DNA of 64,000 nucleotides. It comes from Vibrio navarrensis. GTDB taxonomy: Bacteria > Pseudomonadota > Gammaproteobacteria > Enterobacterales > Vibrionaceae. Under the pieces are notes generated by a model. The model worked only from the letters and a program-made list of their open reading frames with translations, had not been told where the DNA came from and searched no databases. This document shows, piece by piece, positions 55,472 through 64,000 of this stretch. The first letter of the stretch is position 1; each line of letters opens with the position of its first letter. The stretch is taken from the NCBI RefSeq assembly GCF_000764325.1, contig NZ_JMCG01000002.1:62001-126000 (forward strand). The letters run 5' to 3'. The position numbers and the translations under genes were made by a program.

Positions 55472-56629
55472 TTAGCGGCTAATGCTGGCACTCTTTGGCA
55501 AAGAGATGTGCAGTAAGCAGTAACCTATCACAGCGGCTGTGGTTGACCCCATCAGGATCCCCAGTCGTGCATAAGTATCGTATTCTGGGCTCACTCCACC
55601 AAATGCCAGCGAAGAGATGAATATCGACATGGTGAAGCCGATACCACACAGTACTGACACTGCAAAAATGTGACGGAAGGTGATCCCCTCTGGCAATCTC
55701 GCAACGCCCGTTTTTACCGCCACCCAACTGAAGGAGAAAATTCCCAGAGGCTTACCAATCAATAAGCCCAAAGCGATACCCAGTGGAAGCATTGATGTTA
55801 AACCAGACACCGAAACGCCTTCCAGAGATATACCCGCATTCGCGAAAGCAAATAGAGGCAAAATCGCAAACGCAACATAAGGATGCAGTGCGTGTTCCAT
55901 ATGTTTTAGGGGAGAATGCTCACCCTTTTTGCCATTGAGAGGGATAGCAAAACCAATGACCACGCCAGCTAGCGTTGCATGTACGCCTGATTTCAGTACC
56001 GCAGCCCACAAGATAATGCCCACTACGATGTACCATGTCAGCTTTGTCACTTCTTTCGCATTCAGTAAGAACAGCACACCCGTCATGATAAAGCCGATTG
56101 TCAGCGCCAATGTGGACAAATCGCCGCTGTAGAACAAGGCAATGATAACGACCACGCCTAGGTCATCAATAATCGCCAGAGCGAGCAAGAATACTTTCAA
56201 ACTCACCGGAACACGCTTACCAAGTAAGGCCATGATTCCCAGTGCGAATGCAATGTCGGTGGCGGCAGGGATAGCCCAACCTTGCACCGCTTGTGGATCG
56301 CCGCTGTTAAATAGCACATAAACCAGCGCAGGAGCCAACATACCACCAACGGCCGCAATCGCAGGAAAAATCGCCGTCTCTTTTGATTTCAACGCGCCTT
56401 CCAATAATTCGCGTTTCACTTCCAAACCGATCAGAAGGAAGAAGATGGCCATTAAACCATCGTTAATCCAGTGCGATACAGACATACCAAATACATAGCT
56501 ATGCAGTACTGACTGGTATATATCGTTTAGCGAAGTGTTGGCAATCACCATAGCAATGGCTGCAGCAATCACCAGCAGGATGCCGCCTGCGGATTCCATT
56601 TTGAAAAAGTCACGGATAGCATCGTTCAT
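55472..56629 (-). CDS. nhaA: Na+/H+ antiporter NhaA
   Basis: A 385-residue inner-membrane antiporter for sodium and pH balance. The ion-binding Asp pair is present in [20 protein letters not shown]. Other marks are [21 protein letters not shown] and [17 protein letters not shown] start at [13 protein letters not shown] (56629), with AAGG 8 nt upstream; the frame opens at 56668. Confidence 0.97.
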   Translation of the reverse strand: MNDAIRDFFKMESAGGILLVIAAAIAMVIANTSLNDIYQSVLHSYVFGMSVSHWINDGLMAIFFLLIGLEVKRELLEGALKSKETAIFPAIAAVGGMLAPALVYVLFNSGDPQAVQGWAIPAATDIAFALGIMALLGKRVPVSLKVFLLALAIIDDLGVVVIIALFYSGDLSTLALTIGFIMTGVLFLLNAKEVTKLTWYIVVGIILWAAVLKSGVHATLAGVVIGFAIPLNGKKGEHSPLKHMEHALHPYVAFAILPLFAFANAGISLEGVSVSGLTSMLPLGIALGLLIGKPLGIFSFSWVAVKTGVARLPEGITFRHIFAVSVLCGIGFTMSIFISSLAFGGVSPEYDTYARLGILMGSTTAAVIGYCLLHISLPKSASISR

Positions 56630-56761
56630 GATTTCGCCCTTATATTTATAATCGTGATAAATGAACAACTAACAATGTGTAGCAGTGTATAGTGAAGAAT
56701 AATGTAGGAATAATCGCTTGTTTAGATGTTAAACTTCGGTTTTTCCTACATTGATGTCAAC

Positions 56762-56828
56762 GTCACTCATTAAAAAATAGCCGCAGTATCCCGATAACTG
56801 ACTGATAAGATTATAGTCAATGAGTGAC
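56762..56828. repeat. 10-bp inverted repeat upstream of nhaA
   Basis: GTCACTCATT (56762-56771) and AATGAGTGAC (56819-56828), separated by 47 bp, in the nhaA upstream region. Possible paired operator half sites. Confidence 0.55.
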
Positions 56829-56888
56829 ATACTGGTGAACATAAGCATGACAACTACGCAACAAATTGTAAATACGTAGAAAAAAGTA

Positions 56889-56912
56889 AGGGTCCCATCG
56901 TCGGGACCCTTT
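56889..56912 (-). terminator. Terminator of the ABC-FtsX-AttH operon
   Basis: AAGGGTCCC-ATCGTC-GGGACCCTT hairpin; on the minus strand it is followed by ACTTTTTTCT. Confidence 0.88.
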
Positions 56913-56929
56913 TTACTTTCGAATGCGCT

Positions 56930-58066
56930 TTAGTTGGTTCTACCGTAGCCAGTTAACTGCATAAAACCCCAACCCTGATGGCTGCCCGCCACCTGAATAG
57001 GTCCTTCCCAGTAAGGCAGTAAAAAGGGTAACCACATTTCCTGATCCACAGCCGTGGCGGTGAGGCGGATTTGATACTTTGGCACTTCAACAGACCATCG
57101 CAGAGGTAAACGCGTACCATCGGCCAGCTCGCTTTCCTCTAAGGGGGTGATCTTGATATCTTGCTCTTTGAGGGGGAAAACTTTACCCGACGGGGTAGAG
57201 AGTGTGCCAAACACATAAGGCAATCGGCTTTTATGTCGGTACTGATTGACGCTCAACGCCATACCGTTGTCGAGATTAAACACCAGCCAGTCCCAGCCCT
57301 GTTGATCTTGTCCTACCAGATCTGAGCCCCACTCTTTTTGCAGCCACGCAGAGCCACTCACTTTGATACTTTTGCCATCAAGATGCAAAACACCATCCGT
57401 TTGCAGAAACGGTGCGCTGACACTAAACGACGCTACGGATTCCAAATCATGTTTGAGCTGATAACCACTTTCGCCATTGAGGACAAAAGGGCCGCTGGTT
57501 CGCGTGGCCAACTCCAGCGAAAATTCGTCACTGGCCGCGATAAGACTCCCCGGAAAAGGCGTCACCCCTAAGGCTCGCCAAGTCCAGTTGTCAATCCACA
57601 TGCGAAACGGCTTATCGCTCGAGCCCGCCTGACCGATCCCTCCACGGGCTATGCGTTGGTCTTTCCACACTTTGCCGTTGCCACTGACAACCACATTAGC
57701 AAGGTAAATCTGTGGGTTTTGCCAGCCATTGACGTCTCTTTCATCACCAGCCAGACGAAAAAAGCTCCACTGCACCGAGTAAGGGGTACCATGTGCATCT
57801 TGCAGGCTCGCAAAGTAGTGCCACCACTCGTGCTGGTATTGTGAGTGAAAACGGAAATCGTTCGGCAGGCGAACTTTTTGCCCCGGCAGCACAGGCTCAA
57901 ACACCGTCTGCGGTGATGCATTAAACACGCTGTTAAATTGATACTGTTTGTGCGTTGTTACGTTTTTGCCATAAAAAAGCAGATACCAAGCGAACACAAA
58001 ACTCGCAACAACTATGGCAGAAAAAAGCAGCGACATTAGGATAAATCGACCACGTACTCGCTTCAT
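56930..58066 (-). CDS. AttH/CrtC-type lipocalin-like protein, membrane anchored
   Basis: A 378-residue protein with one N-terminal helix (LMSLLFSAIVVASFVFAWYLLFY) and a periplasmic double-lipocalin fold. The family marks are FHSQYQHEWWHYFASL and the later WDWLVFNLDNGMALSVNQYR. This is the CrtC/AttH family, named for carotenoid 1,2-hydratase, but most bacterial members are uncharacterised. Its ATG shares one base with the stop of the permease gene (TAATG), so translation is coupled. Lipid or hydrophobic ligand binding is inference. Confidence 0.87.
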   Translation of the reverse strand: MKRVRGRFILMSLLFSAIVVASFVFAWYLLFYGKNVTTHKQYQFNSVFNASPQTVFEPVLPGQKVRLPNDFRFHSQYQHEWWHYFASLQDAHGTPYSVQWSFFRLAGDERDVNGWQNPQIYLANVVVSGNGKVWKDQRIARGGIGQAGSSDKPFRMWIDNWTWRALGVTPFPGSLIAASDEFSLELATRTSGPFVLNGESGYQLKHDLESVASFSVSAPFLQTDGVLHLDGKSIKVSGSAWLQKEWGSDLVGQDQQGWDWLVFNLDNGMALSVNQYRHKSRLPYVFGTLSTPSGKVFPLKEQDIKITPLEESELADGTRLPLRWSVEVPKYQIRLTATAVDQEMWLPFLLPYWEGPIQVAGSHQGWGFMQLTGYGRTN

Positions 58067-60519
58067 TACAAGGCATCCCTTAATGACTTCATCGGCGTAT
58101 TTCTTACCATTCTGAGCACAGGCAAGGCACCCGCCAGCATGATCGCCAGCATTGCCCACGCAAGGGTTTCACCATATTCGGCGGGATTAATTTGTAGCTC
58201 CAGCGACCAGCCAAAAGATTGCTTAATCACGATGTCAACAATCAAGGTGGCCAGTGCCATACCAAGCGGCACAGCGATAATGGCGGAAATAAGACCAAAA
58301 ACAAACAGTTGCAACCCACCCAGCGCGATCAATTCTTTGCCCGATACGCCGAGACAACGCAAAATCGACACATGACGCTGACGCGAAACCTCTCCGGCTA
58401 ACGTGGCGAAGAACAAACCGAACACCGCGATAACGAGGGTGATATTGCCTAAGGTATCGGCAATGGCAAAAGTATGGTCGAACACTCGCATTGCTTGCTT
58501 ATAAATGTTGTTATTATCGAGCACACGCTCAGGCGTCATGCGGAAAATCTTTTCTAAACGCCCTTTCAGCCCCTCAATATTCACCCCTTCGTGCATGACA
58601 GCACCCAGTGCGACATTCCCATTACCAGCAAAGGCGTACAGCCAGTTACGATGGGATAAAAGTACCTGATTATACGGATTGCCGTAGTCGTAATAGACGC
58701 CAACCACCAACCACTTATCGCCTAAAGGCGCCGTCAGATTGATAAAATCTCCCGGACGAATGCCCATTTTCAACGCCATCGATTCGCTGACCATCACACT
58801 GCGGGTGCTGTTGAGATAGTACCAATAATTGGGTACACCAAGTTTGACCGTCAATGCATCAAGTTCCCCTTCCGAAGCACCGGTACTGACCACTTGCAAC
58901 TGCCCTGCGTCAGTTTGAATCTCTTTTTCCCAGCGCCACCAAACTTGGTCCACTTCTGGCTGTGCCATCAGCCAACTGCTGATCCTTGCTGCCGAGTTAT
59001 TGGTTGGGTAGATATAAAGATCTGCGGCAAGACGCTGGGTTAACCATTTATCGGTCGTGTCTCTAAAACTGCCCACCATGGTCTCGACACCAATATTTGC
59101 CGCCAACGCTAACATGAATGCCATCATCGCCACACCGCGATAGCTCATGCTGGCCGCCGTATCGGCGAAGAACCAACGCAACCTTACCCAGCGTAACGTG
59201 TAGGAAAAGCTATTAAATACCGCCCACATCAAAAAGGGAGTAAACAAGGCAACGCTGATCAACATTAAAGCGATAATCGCAAAGCCCGATTCCTGAGTTT
59301 TGGGGGCTTGGTAAACGGCAATGGCCGCTACGCAGAATGCACACGCGGCGAGTGCTTGCCACGCAAACTCACGTCCAGCAAAACGCACCAACGAGAGTTT
59401 GGCAGACAGACGAATCGGCTGAGATTTCAACAAGCGAATCAAAGGCCAGAGACAGGAAATCAGAGCGCCGAGCGCCGCCATCAGCAAACCGTACATGCTC
59501 GATTGCCAACTCCAGCCAATCGAAAGCCCGACGTTGGCATCATACAGATCGCTCAAACTGGCAGAGACGGCCGGGATCAGCTCATTGGCCAATAACAGTC
59601 CAAGCACATTGCCGCAAAGCCAAGCCACGACCACCAGTATGGTCAACTCAAGAATCAATGCTTTCGCCAGTAGCATGCCGGTGACACCCGTCTGGCGCAA
59701 AATGCCCACTAAAGGTTGGCGTTGGATAAACGAGAGCGACATCGCTTGATAGAAGATAAACAGGCCGACCAAAAACGACAGCATACCCATGGCGGTAAGA
59801 TTAAGATGAAAAGCTTTGGTTAACGCATTAAGCTCATCTCGGCTATTGCGCACCAAAGACAAGCCATTGGGCAATGATTGTTTTAACGCTTCCAGCTTTT
59901 CTGACGGCATTTCACCGCAGGCAATCACCGAGAGACCCGAACTGCGCTTCAGCATACGTAATGTGGCGATGTCAGCCACGATCCGCGTGCCGTTAAGACG
60001 CTGTTCGCTCTCGATTTTCAACGGGCCAAGCAGGCTCCCATCATCGAGCGGAATAGAATCGCCATCTTGCCAATCCATATGCTTGGCAAGCGCGTTGCTG
60101 ACTAAGATCGGGTAAGGCGGGTTCATCAACGCCAGCAGAGAGAGATCTCCCATCGCATTGGGCTGCTCCAACGAGAGCATCGCAACAGGATCGATGCCCA
60201 CTAAGGTCAAGCCAATCCCGTTGGCGGTGTCGATGTGATGCATATCCATCGGAACACATCGCTGATAACCCGCTCGGCGCAGTTGAATGTAAAATCCTTG
60301 AGGGATCTTGTTGGCGTTATGCTTTGGCCGAATACGATAAGGGAGCGGATTGGAAAAGAGCTTTTCGCCGTTTTGATAGCTCTGTTTCGCATGATGGTTG
60401 ATCGCGGTGACCCCGACGAGCAGGGAAACGCCGAGCGTTAGGCCAAGCCAGACCAAAATGATTTGCAGCGGATAGCGCCGATAATGACCGAGTAGTGCTT
60501 TAACTACGGGCCATAACAT
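58066..60519 (-). CDS. ABC transporter permease, FtsX/LolE-like, duplicated
   Basis: An 817-residue permease with two FtsX-type halves. A first helix (LQIILVWLGLTLGVSLLVGV) precedes a large periplasmic loop, then three helices, then the same layout repeats, ending LAIMLAGALPVLRMVRNTPMKSLRDAL. This MacB/LolE-like architecture works by mechanotransmission rather than by a transport channel. AGGA is 7 nt before the ATG at 60519, inside the end of the ATPase gene (20-bp overlap). Confidence 0.88.
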   Translation of the reverse strand: MLWPVVKALLGHYRRYPLQIILVWLGLTLGVSLLVGVTAINHHAKQSYQNGEKLFSNPLPYRIRPKHNANKIPQGFYIQLRRAGYQRCVPMDMHHIDTANGIGLTLVGIDPVAMLSLEQPNAMGDLSLLALMNPPYPILVSNALAKHMDWQDGDSIPLDDGSLLGPLKIESEQRLNGTRIVADIATLRMLKRSSGLSVIACGEMPSEKLEALKQSLPNGLSLVRNSRDELNALTKAFHLNLTAMGMLSFLVGLFIFYQAMSLSFIQRQPLVGILRQTGVTGMLLAKALILELTILVVVAWLCGNVLGLLLANELIPAVSASLSDLYDANVGLSIGWSWQSSMYGLLMAALGALISCLWPLIRLLKSQPIRLSAKLSLVRFAGREFAWQALAACAFCVAAIAVYQAPKTQESGFAIIALMLISVALFTPFLMWAVFNSFSYTLRWVRLRWFFADTAASMSYRGVAMMAFMLALAANIGVETMVGSFRDTTDKWLTQRLAADLYIYPTNNSAARISSWLMAQPEVDQVWWRWEKEIQTDAGQLQVVSTGASEGELDALTVKLGVPNYWYYLNSTRSVMVSESMALKMGIRPGDFINLTAPLGDKWLVVGVYYDYGNPYNQVLLSHRNWLYAFAGNGNVALGAVMHEGVNIEGLKGRLEKIFRMTPERVLDNNNIYKQAMRVFDHTFAIADTLGNITLVIAVFGLFFATLAGEVSRQRHVSILRCLGVSGKELIALGGLQLFVFGLISAIIAVPLGMALATLIVDIVIKQSFGWSLELQINPAEYGETLAWAMLAIMLAGALPVLRMVRNTPMKSLRDAL

Positions 60520-61171
60520 GCAGCTGTCCTCCTTGAAGTCGAATTCTTCCTTCCATATGTTGGGCGACCTTTTCACTGTGCGTGACTAAAAGCAAGGTGC
60601 AGTCGAGTTGGCGAGTGAGTGAAGTCAGTAAGCGCATCACCGCTTCAGCGTTACGCTCGTCTAAACTGCCGGTCGGCTCGTCTGCAAGCAGCAACTTGGG
60701 CTCCATATACAAAGCACGTGCAATTGCAGCACGTTGCTGCTGCCCGCCGGAAGCCTCTTCGGGATAGCGGCCCAGTAGCGGCATGAGATCGAGCGCAGAA
60801 AGAATTTGGCGCAACAATCCTTTGTCTTCCGGCAAGCCTTTAAGTTGACGGCAGAAACGAATGTTATCGGCGATATTGAGTGTGGGAAGTAAATTAAACT
60901 GCTGAAAAATATGCCCAATATTGTTACGGCGATAAGTTGTGCGCTGATATTCAGGCGCATCATGCATCGCGAAGCCGGGAAAATTGATCGCACCGGAATC
61001 GGCAATGTCTAGCCCTGCGATTAAATTGAGCAGCGTACTTTTACCCGAGCCACTCTCACCCATTAGGGCAATTTGTTCGCCACGTTGCAACGTCAGTTCA
61101 GCCCCTTGCAATACCGGATGAAATTCTCCACCATCCACATAGCCTTTACATAGGTCTGACAGTTGTAACAT
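60500..61171 (-). CDS. LolD/MacB-like ABC ATPase
   Basis: A 223-residue ATPase with Walker A GESGSGKST, signature ASGGQQQRAAI, Walker B LLLADEPTGSLD and H-loop LLVTHSEKVAQ. The LADEPTGSLD form is typical of MacB/LolD. It is the first gene of the ATPase-permease-lipocalin operon. The presumed promoter lies in the 112-bp gap after the MATE gene. Confidence 0.9.
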   Translation of the reverse strand: MLQLSDLCKGYVDGGEFHPVLQGAELTLQRGEQIALMGESGSGKSTLLNLIAGLDIADSGAINFPGFAMHDAPEYQRTTYRRNNIGHIFQQFNLLPTLNIADNIRFCRQLKGLPEDKGLLRQILSALDLMPLLGRYPEEASGGQQQRAAIARALYMEPKLLLADEPTGSLDERNAEAVMRLLTSLTRQLDCTLLLVTHSEKVAQHMEGRIRLQGGQLHVMARS

Positions 61172-61283
61172 TAACTTTGCCGCTTCGCTTCAGAAATTGG
61201 AACCAGAATCTACACTAAAAAGCTGATTATCGAAAGTATTTTGATTGCTGGATCACATTAAATGAATGCAAATCAGCGCATAT

Positions 61284-62660
61284 CTAATCTTCGATGAGAT
61301 TTCGCATCCATTTGCGGCTGACGATACGATACAAAACACCGACCCACTTGACCATTTCTTCGACCAAGAACAACAGATATACCCACACGGGCGACACTTC
61401 AAGGTAGATAGCTGCAAACGCCGCCAAAGGAATACCAATCACCCACTGAGCGAGCAAATCCTGATAGAGGCAGAATTTCACATCGCCACCCGCACGCAAC
61501 ACGCCAACAATCGCCATCATCGGCAGCGATCTCAGTACAACAGCGGCGCAAAGCACCATCATGAACTGCTCTGCCAGTTGTCGGGTTTCTGGGGTTAAGG
61601 CGCTAAAGGCATTTAGAATCGACTGGTGAAATAGATACAGCAGCGCTGCGACCACAACCCCAATGATAACGTTCATCAGCACCGTCGCCCACGCTTGATA
61701 ATAAACGGGCTCAAAATTTTTCGCCCCCAGTTGATTACCCACCAGCACGGCAGCTGCATTGGACAGACCAATCATCATCGCCAGCGAAATTGACTCCACT
61801 GGCGTCATCACTGACAACGCTGCAAGCCCTTGCACGCCCGCTTGCCCCATAATGGCATGATAGGCAAAAAGTCCACCAGCCCAAGCCAAGAAGTTAAAGG
61901 TTGTGGGTAATGAGAGTTTGAGAAAACGAACAATTTTTTTCCAAACAAGGATGGAGTGTACATCCGCACGGCCAAAAGCCAGTAAATGTTGTTTCGCGTA
62001 GAGGTAACCATATAACGTTGTCACTTCGATCGCCCCGCTGAGCAAGGTCGCGATTGCGGCGCCTTTGATCCCCATTGCTGGCAATCCCCAATGACCAAAA
62101 ATCAATAGCCAGTTCAAAAATACGTTGGAGAGAATACCGATACCACTAAAGAAAGTGCTGATACCAGGCTTGTGCATCGCTCTGAGCCCAACCGCCATAC
62201 TCGCCACACAAGCGACACTGAGCATGGACAACGAGGTGAGAACCAGGTATTCGCTGCCGAGTTGATTCACTTGTGATGAATCGGTGGTTAGCGCCATGAT
62301 CTGCTGAGGAAAGAGCAGAAAAAGCAGTGCGGTTAGCAAGGCAAACGCCATCGACACCAACCAAGTCAACGCCGTGCTCTGTCTAACACCGTCTTTATCT
62401 CCAGCTCCCCAATATTGCGCGGTCAGCAGAGCGCCACCGGTGGTGACACCGACCAGCATAATGGTAGTCACAAAGGTCGCTCTGGCCGCAACGCCAACCG
62501 CGGCGATCTCCGCCTCACCCAGTTGTCCTAGCATCAAAACGTCCACCAAACCTCGGCTGGAAAACATCATACTTTGCAGAGCGATTGGCAATGCGATCAG
62601 CAGCAGACGACGCAAAAACGCCGCATCGGCATGCTTTGCCACCTGAGCAAGAAAGGACAT
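61284..62660 (-). CDS. MATE family multidrug efflux transporter
   Basis: A 458-residue, 12-helix Na+- or H+-coupled efflux pump. MATE marks are LLLIALPIALQSMMFSSRGLVDVLMLGQLG, GVTTGGALLTAQYWGAG and SISLAMMIGLSNAAAVLVGNQLGA. The ATG at 62660 has GAGG 5 nt upstream; a GTG at 62666 is the alternative. Substrate is not predictable from sequence. Divergent from the last gene. Confidence 0.93.
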   Translation of the reverse strand: MSFLAQVAKHADAAFLRRLLLIALPIALQSMMFSSRGLVDVLMLGQLGEAEIAAVGVAARATFVTTIMLVGVTTGGALLTAQYWGAGDKDGVRQSTALTWLVSMAFALLTALLFLLFPQQIMALTTDSSQVNQLGSEYLVLTSLSMLSVACVASMAVGLRAMHKPGISTFFSGIGILSNVFLNWLLIFGHWGLPAMGIKGAAIATLLSGAIEVTTLYGYLYAKQHLLAFGRADVHSILVWKKIVRFLKLSLPTTFNFLAWAGGLFAYHAIMGQAGVQGLAALSVMTPVESISLAMMIGLSNAAAVLVGNQLGAKNFEPVYYQAWATVLMNVIIGVVVAALLYLFHQSILNAFSALTPETRQLAEQFMMVLCAAVVLRSLPMMAIVGVLRAGGDVKFCLYQDLLAQWVIGIPLAAFAAIYLEVSPVWVYLLFLVEEMVKWVGVLYRIVSRKWMRNLIED

Positions 62661-62769
62661 AGGCACCTCAGATACAACTTATTGAAGAAGCGGAGAAAAT
62701 AGCCGATGATTATAACCAATTGGGTGAATAAACCACCAACTATTTATCCGTTAGTTAAGGGAGAGCGCA

Positions 62770-64000
62770 GTGCAAAAAGTATTAGTGTTGGGCGCATCAG
62801 GTTACGTTGGGTCACAATTAGTGCCACTTCTTTTGGCGCAAGGTTATCAAGTGACGGCCGCCGCGAGACAAATCGACTATCTTAAAGCGCGGGTTAAACC
62901 TCATCCGCATCTCAACTTTGCTTACCTTGATCTTGCAGATCAAAGCGCGGCTCACGCGCTCATCCCACACTTTGACCTGATCTATTTTCTGGTTCATGGC
63001 ATGGCCCAAGGGCACGACTTTATTGATTATGAACTCTCTCTCGCTGACCATTTTTATCAAGCCCTGCAAGGAAGCCGCGTCAAACAGGTGATTTATCTAA
63101 GCGCACTTCAGCCGCAAAGTGGCAGCTCCGCTCATCTTCAAGCGCGAAAAATGACCGGCGATGTGCTGCGCAAAGCAGGGATTCCGATTATTGAACTGCG
63201 TGCTGGGGTGATTATCGGCCCGGGATCCGCCGCCTTTGAAATCATGCGTGATTTTGTCTATCACTTGCCTCTGTTGATCACCCCAAAATGGGTTGAATCG
63301 AAAGCCAACCCGATCGCACTGGAAAACCTTAACTACTATCTGTTGCGATTAGCCGAAGAAAGCCACGCCACTCATGCAATTTACGAAGCGGGTGGGCCAG
63401 ACACACTGAGCTACCGCGAACAATTTCACCTCATCTGCCAAGCGACAAAGCGCCCTTTTCACCTTTTTTCGACGGCGCTCCTGACTCCAAAGATGGCCTC
63501 ATACTGGCTTGGGCTAATTACTTCGGTCCCTTCGAGCATTGGTAGTGCCCTTTTAGCTGGGCTGGAACATGACTATGTAGCAAACAGCGCAGAATTGCGG
63601 CAAAAGTACCCACAAGCCTTGCTCTCATACCAGCAGGCGGTTGAACAAGCAATTGAGCAAGAAGGCACCTTTGTTAGAAGCAATGTCTGGGGTTTTGAAC
63701 CCGAGGCATTACAGCGCTGGCAGCCGGGTTACGGCTATTACGCGAAAAAAGCAGGCGCCAGCATTCAAACCCAAGCCTCTGCCGAGGCACTTTGGAAATG
63801 GGTGGAAAAAATAGGCAGTCGGGAACAAGGCTACTATTTTGCTACGTTGCTGTGGCGAACACGTGAGTGGCTTGATGTGCTATTCGGCGGCAAAAAACCG
63901 GTTCGCCGCGCCCCATCTGGGCCAGAGCTTAAAGTCGGTGATTACATCGACTCTTGGAAAGTGATCCGCTGCGAGAAACCGCATTTTCTTTCTCTGTTCT
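62770..64000 (+). CDS. SDR-type NAD(P)-binding protein with DUF2867 (3' end cut)
   Basis: At least 410 residues, open at the right edge. The N-terminus is an atypical SDR/NmrA-like Rossmann domain (VLVLGASGYVGSQLVPLLL; VIYLSALQPQSGSSAHLQARK). After about residue 300 a second region begins (WGFEPEALQRWQPGYGYYAKKAG), where DUF2867 is expected. The start is GTG with GGAG 7 nt upstream. Function of these fused proteins is unknown. Confidence 0.85.
   Translation, partial: MQKVLVLGASGYVGSQLVPLLLAQGYQVTAAARQIDYLKARVKPHPHLNFAYLDLADQSAAHALIPHFDLIYFLVHGMAQGHDFIDYELSLADHFYQALQGSRVKQVIYLSALQPQSGSSAHLQARKMTGDVLRKAGIPIIELRAGVIIGPGSAAFEIMRDFVYHLPLLITPKWVESKANPIALENLNYYLLRLAEESHATHAIYEAGGPDTLSYREQFHLICQATKRPFHLFSTALLTPKMASYWLGLITSVPSSIGSALLAGLEHDYVANSAELRQKYPQALLSYQQAVEQAIEQEGTFVRSNVWGFEPEALQRWQPGYGYYAKKAGASIQTQASAEALWKWVEKIGSREQGYYFATLLWRTREWLDVLFGGKKPVRRAPSGPELKVGDYIDSWKVIRCEKPHFLSLF

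Overview
The window reads as a contiguous piece of a Vibrio chromosome (Gammaproteobacteria). Evidence is the long 367-residue PurC, a citrate/dicarboxylate carrier very like VcINDY, FabV in place of FabI, TfoX, HexR, PanP, and gene order that I recall from V. cholerae chromosome I (malic enzyme, trxB, cydDC; serC to tfoX; fabV, fadE, psrA). I cannot name the species. Coding density is high. I see no rRNA, tRNA, CRISPR, prophage or intact insertion sequence. One small non-autonomous element and one 8-bp tandem repeat are the only clear repeats. Both window edges cut genes.

Layout. 1-9.5 kb: a partial YdiJ-type flavin/Fe-S dehydrogenase, a DUF3334 protein carrying the CheC/CheX phosphatase signature, a DUF2786 protein, an OmpA-type lipoprotein, a Sel1-TM-J-domain protein, a small CxxC protein, SOS-controlled sulA, and purC behind a PurR box. 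9.8-19.2 kb: a DEAH helicase, malic enzyme with a perfect FNR box, a SanA-like protein, a VcINDY-like carrier, a GGDEF protein and a Cys-rich DUF2797 protein. 19.2-21.4 kb: a MITE-like insert next to a two-gene operon of a class-V PLP enzyme lacking the desulfurase cysteine and a 2OG-Fe(II) dioxygenase. 21.8-26.4 kb: trxB and cydDC (thiol redox). 26.4-34.2 kb: a ferrichrome-type fhuACDB operon divergent from an ABC exporter.

34.3-42.1 kb: serC, a DUF945 protein, a histidine kinase with a dead receiver plus its intact partner regulator, an outer-membrane barrel protein, tfoX and an HDOD protein. 42.4-50.7 kb: LysO-type exporter, an exported protein, panP, hexR, an iron alcohol dehydrogenase, grxA and an AAE-type transporter. 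50.7-55.5 kb: lipid genes fabV, fadE and psrA with FadR and PsrA operators, followed by a sigma-E promoter and a roughly 130-nt RNA that fits VrrA. 55.5-64 kb: nhaA, an ABC-FtsX-AttH export operon, a MATE pump and a partial SDR/DUF2867 protein.

The best candidates for new biology are the PLP/dioxygenase pair, the DUF3334 protein as a possible response-regulator phosphatase, and the ABC-FtsX-AttH operon. The best-supported RNA gene is the VrrA candidate. All family assignments come from reading motifs and from memory of the families; no database search was run.
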